This document shows, piece after piece, positions 6,412-7,766 of a stretch of DNA of 7,766 nucleotides. Made by a program: the position numbers and the translations under genes. This DNA comes from Thermomicrobiales bacterium (GTDB lineage Bacteria; Chloroflexota; Chloroflexia; Thermomicrobiales; UBA6265): the NCBI GenBank assembly GCA_025928535.1, contig JAICJJ010000110.1, positions 1 through 7,766 of the forward strand, in the 5' to 3' direction. Each line of letters opens with the position of its first letter. Within the stretch, counting starts at the first letter, position 1. A model generated the notes under the pieces. That model was not told the DNA's origin and made no database searches. It saw only the letters and a list, made by a program, of their open reading frames with translations.

Positions 6412-7396
6412 GGCCGCAACCTCCTCGTTCGCCCCGGGCGATCATCGTCTGCCTGAGCGCCAGTTGATTTCCGTGTTCGGGGCATTCCCCGATGATGTAC
6501 TTGCGCAAGAAGGCGCAGGGCTGGAGCGACAACTTGTAGTCGCGAAGGCCGGGCAGCCCCAGGTCTTGCTCGAGATTGATCTGGAGACATCCGTCCGCGG
6601 ACAGACATCGACTCGTTTCGTGCATCTGGCGCGACGAAAGCCCGAACCACGATCGATCCGTCTTCTGGAAATGAACGAGCGCCGTGGCCGCGTGCGGAAG
6701 ACGCTCCCAGATCGAAAAGGCGACAAGTCGCCCGTCGGCGTGGAGACCGCAGGCTCCGAGACGGTCGTCGTCCGCCAGGGCGAAGACGCGGCCGAGGGCC
6801 GTCAGTTCATGACGGCGCTCTTCGCCCGGGCGCGATGGTTTTTGCTCCATCCATTGCTGGTGCAGATCGAGCATTGCGGCCTGGTCCGACGGATCGCCAA
6901 GTGCAAGCGGTCGGCATTCGAGCGCCGACCGCTTGCGGCAACGCGCGATCTTGCGGCGGTGGCCATGGAACCGGCGTTCGTCGAGCCGAACCCATTCCGC
7001 CGCGGAGTAGACGTAGTCGAAGTTGTCGCGATCCTCCGTGACCGAGAGGAGTCTGGAAAGCCGGTCGTCGGCCGCGACCACTGCTTCCGGCACGAGTTGG
7101 AGCCGCGCCGCAACGCCTTCCTGGCGCGCATGGGCGAGCAACGCGCGCGCCGTCTCGACCACCGCGCGATCACCGACAAACGAATAGAAATGCGCGTCGG
7201 TCGTGAAATCCTTGAAACGGACGACGAGGTTCCCGTGCAACCGGGAGACCGCGCAGGACTCGTCCGTATCCCACGCCCAGAGGCTGGCGAATCCGAAATC
7301 GGACGAAGGTGGAAATGGCGCCGTCAACGCTTCGATCGCCGGGCGGTCGTCGATGGCGAGCCGGCGAAATTCGGGAAAGGACGGAATCGGGGCCAT
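6395..7396 (-). CDS. DUF2156 protein (phosphatidylglycerol lysyltransferase C-terminal-like)
   Basis: This is a 333-residue soluble protein of DUF2156 (LPG_synthase_C, PF09924), a double GNAT fold shared with the catalytic part of MprF-type enzymes that move an aminoacyl group from tRNA to lipid. Family landmarks, in order: SSDFGFASLWAWDT (31-44), VYSAAEWVRLDERRFHGHRR (129-148), a helix AMLDLHQQWMEQKP (174-187), DRLGACGLHADGRLVAFSIW (211-230), and the signature CLQINLEQDLGLPGLRDYKL (270-289) followed by PCAFLRKYII (293-302). There are no membrane segments, unlike full MprF, so lipid aminoacylation cannot be assumed; most stand-alone members are uncharacterised. The Arg/Gly/His tail after residue 318 overlaps the GNAT gene and its ribosome binding site. 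GGGAGGG (7410-7404) sits 7 nt before the ATG. The gene starts only 3 nt after the upstream stop, showing an operon. Confidence 0.85.
   Translation of the reverse strand: MAPIPSFPEFRRLAIDDRPAIEALTAPFPPSSDFGFASLWAWDTDESCAVSRLHGNLVVRFKDFTTDAHFYSFVGDRAVVETARALLAHARQEGVAARLQLVPEAVVAADDRLSRLLSVTEDRDNFDYVYSAAEWVRLDERRFHGHRRKIARCRKRSALECRPLALGDPSDQAAMLDLHQQWMEQKPSRPGEERRHELTALGRVFALADDDRLGACGLHADGRLVAFSIWERLPHAATALVHFQKTDRSWFGLSSRQMHETSRCLSADGCLQINLEQDLGLPGLRDYKLSLQPCAFLRKYIIGECPEHGNQLALRQTMIARGERGGCGHAHRA
6420..6426 (-). promoter_or_regulatory. Strong ribosome binding site of the GNAT gene, inside the DUF2156 gene
   Basis: Read on the minus strand this is GAGGAGG, 8 nt before ATG 6411. It lies within the last codons of the upstream gene, so the GNAT gene can be translated independently although the two reading frames overlap. 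Confidence 0.7.
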
Positions 7397-7399
7397 CGG

Positions 7400-7766
7400 C
7401 TATCCCTCCCGCGTCCAGTGGAAACTGCCCAGCCCGCCGCCCATGACGTAGTCGATGCGGCCGGCGACGCGTTCTCCGGCCCGGAGCGGAACCGGCTCGG
7501 GAAGGAGCAAAATCTTGTCGCCATTGAGCGCGCGCGTCGCGCCGAGGCAAATGTCTGGCGTGAGCGAGGCGATGCCCGACAAACGCGCGGCGTTGGCCAG
7601 ACCGTCGCCGGTCGCGGCCAGGACCAGAGGTCGCTCGACCCGTGGGGCGACCGGATTGCGGAAATCGACGGCCGCGACTTCCACGCGGCGCGTCAGCGGG
7701 CGAACGCAAAGCGAATGCCAGGCGCCGCCCGGGTCGTGGAAGATCGGCCACTCATGAATCGGCGCC
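7400..7766 (-). CDS. Partial protein, possibly the C-terminal beta domain of a PRMT-like methyltransferase
   Basis: The minus frame is open from the right edge (first full codon at 7765-7763) to TAG 7402-7400, so only the last 121 residues are visible and the start lies outside. The sequence is beta-rich: IFHDPGGAWHSLCVRP, then PLVLAATGDGLANAARLSGI, then NGDKILLLPEPVPLRAGERV and GRIDYVMGGGLGSFHWT. The run of a polar turn, a strand ending LPEP, then a V-x-x-GE/GD-R-V-x-G-x-I strand resembles the C-terminal dimerisation barrel of protein arginine methyltransferase-type enzymes. The catalytic domain is not in view, so this is only a suggestion; any beta-sandwich C-terminal domain is possible. 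A GTG at 7684 could mimic a start, but the same composition continues upstream, which favours a longer gene. It is the first visible gene of the DUF2156/GNAT operon. Confidence 0.6.
   Translation of the reverse strand, partial: APIHEWPIFHDPGGAWHSLCVRPLTRRVEVAAVDFRNPVAPRVERPLVLAATGDGLANAARLSGIASLTPDICLGATRALNGDKILLLPEPVPLRAGERVAGRIDYVMGGGLGSFHWTREG
7404..7410 (-). promoter_or_regulatory. Ribosome binding site of the DUF2156 gene
   Basis: On the minus strand this is GGGAGGG, 7 nt before ATG 7396. It overlaps the final codons of the preceding gene, whose TAG lies at 7402-7400. Confidence 0.65.

Noticed and set aside
7170..7751. 193-codon minus-strand frame with an ATG near the right edge
   Set aside because: It crosses the boundary between two tightly spaced real genes and is Arg-rich; the adjacent frames have family motifs and ribosome binding sites.

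Overview
This is a very GC-rich bacterial window. It has long spurious open frames on both strands, GTG and possibly TTG starts, and mostly G/C third positions. One gene combines an N-terminal XRE helix-turn-helix, a signal-transduction NTPase core and 40-residue TPRs. That architecture is expanded in Chloroflexota (Thermomicrobia-like and related lineages) and in some Actinobacteria. The dispersed intergenic repeat at 1019-1095 also fits such genomes. The taxonomic placement is inference; there is no marker gene in the window.

Layout from left to right. (1) On the minus strand, 1-875 holds two overlapping genes: a small protein with one membrane anchor, then an unrecognised protein that runs off the left edge. 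(2) The gap 876-1184 carries an 8-bp perfect hairpin, a large imperfect inverted repeat of a known dispersed type, a short tandem repeat and a possible promoter. (3) On the plus strand, 1203-2414 encodes a Major Facilitator Superfamily transporter. (4) On the minus strand, 2434-3027 encodes a DUF4188 / Monooxy_af470-like protein that converges on the transporter. (5) On the plus strand, 3276-5618 encodes a 780-residue XRE-HTH / NTPase / TPR regulator, divergent from the DUF4188 gene across a roughly 250-nt region. (6) On the minus strand, 7766-5629 is a compact three-gene operon. It begins with the C-terminal part of a protein resembling the beta domain of PRMT-type methyltransferases, cut by the right edge. 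A DUF2156 (LPG synthase C-terminal-like, GNAT-fold) protein and a two-lobed GNAT acetyltransferase follow.

Two functional units stand out. The first is the divergent regulator/DUF4188 pair, where the large NTPase regulator may control the small enzyme-like gene and itself. The second is the methyltransferase-like / DUF2156 / GNAT operon, whose genes are tightly packed with strong ribosome binding sites. It suggests a set of group-transfer enzymes acting together, with unknown substrate. I see no CRISPR array, tRNA, rRNA, insertion sequence or convincing rho-independent terminator.
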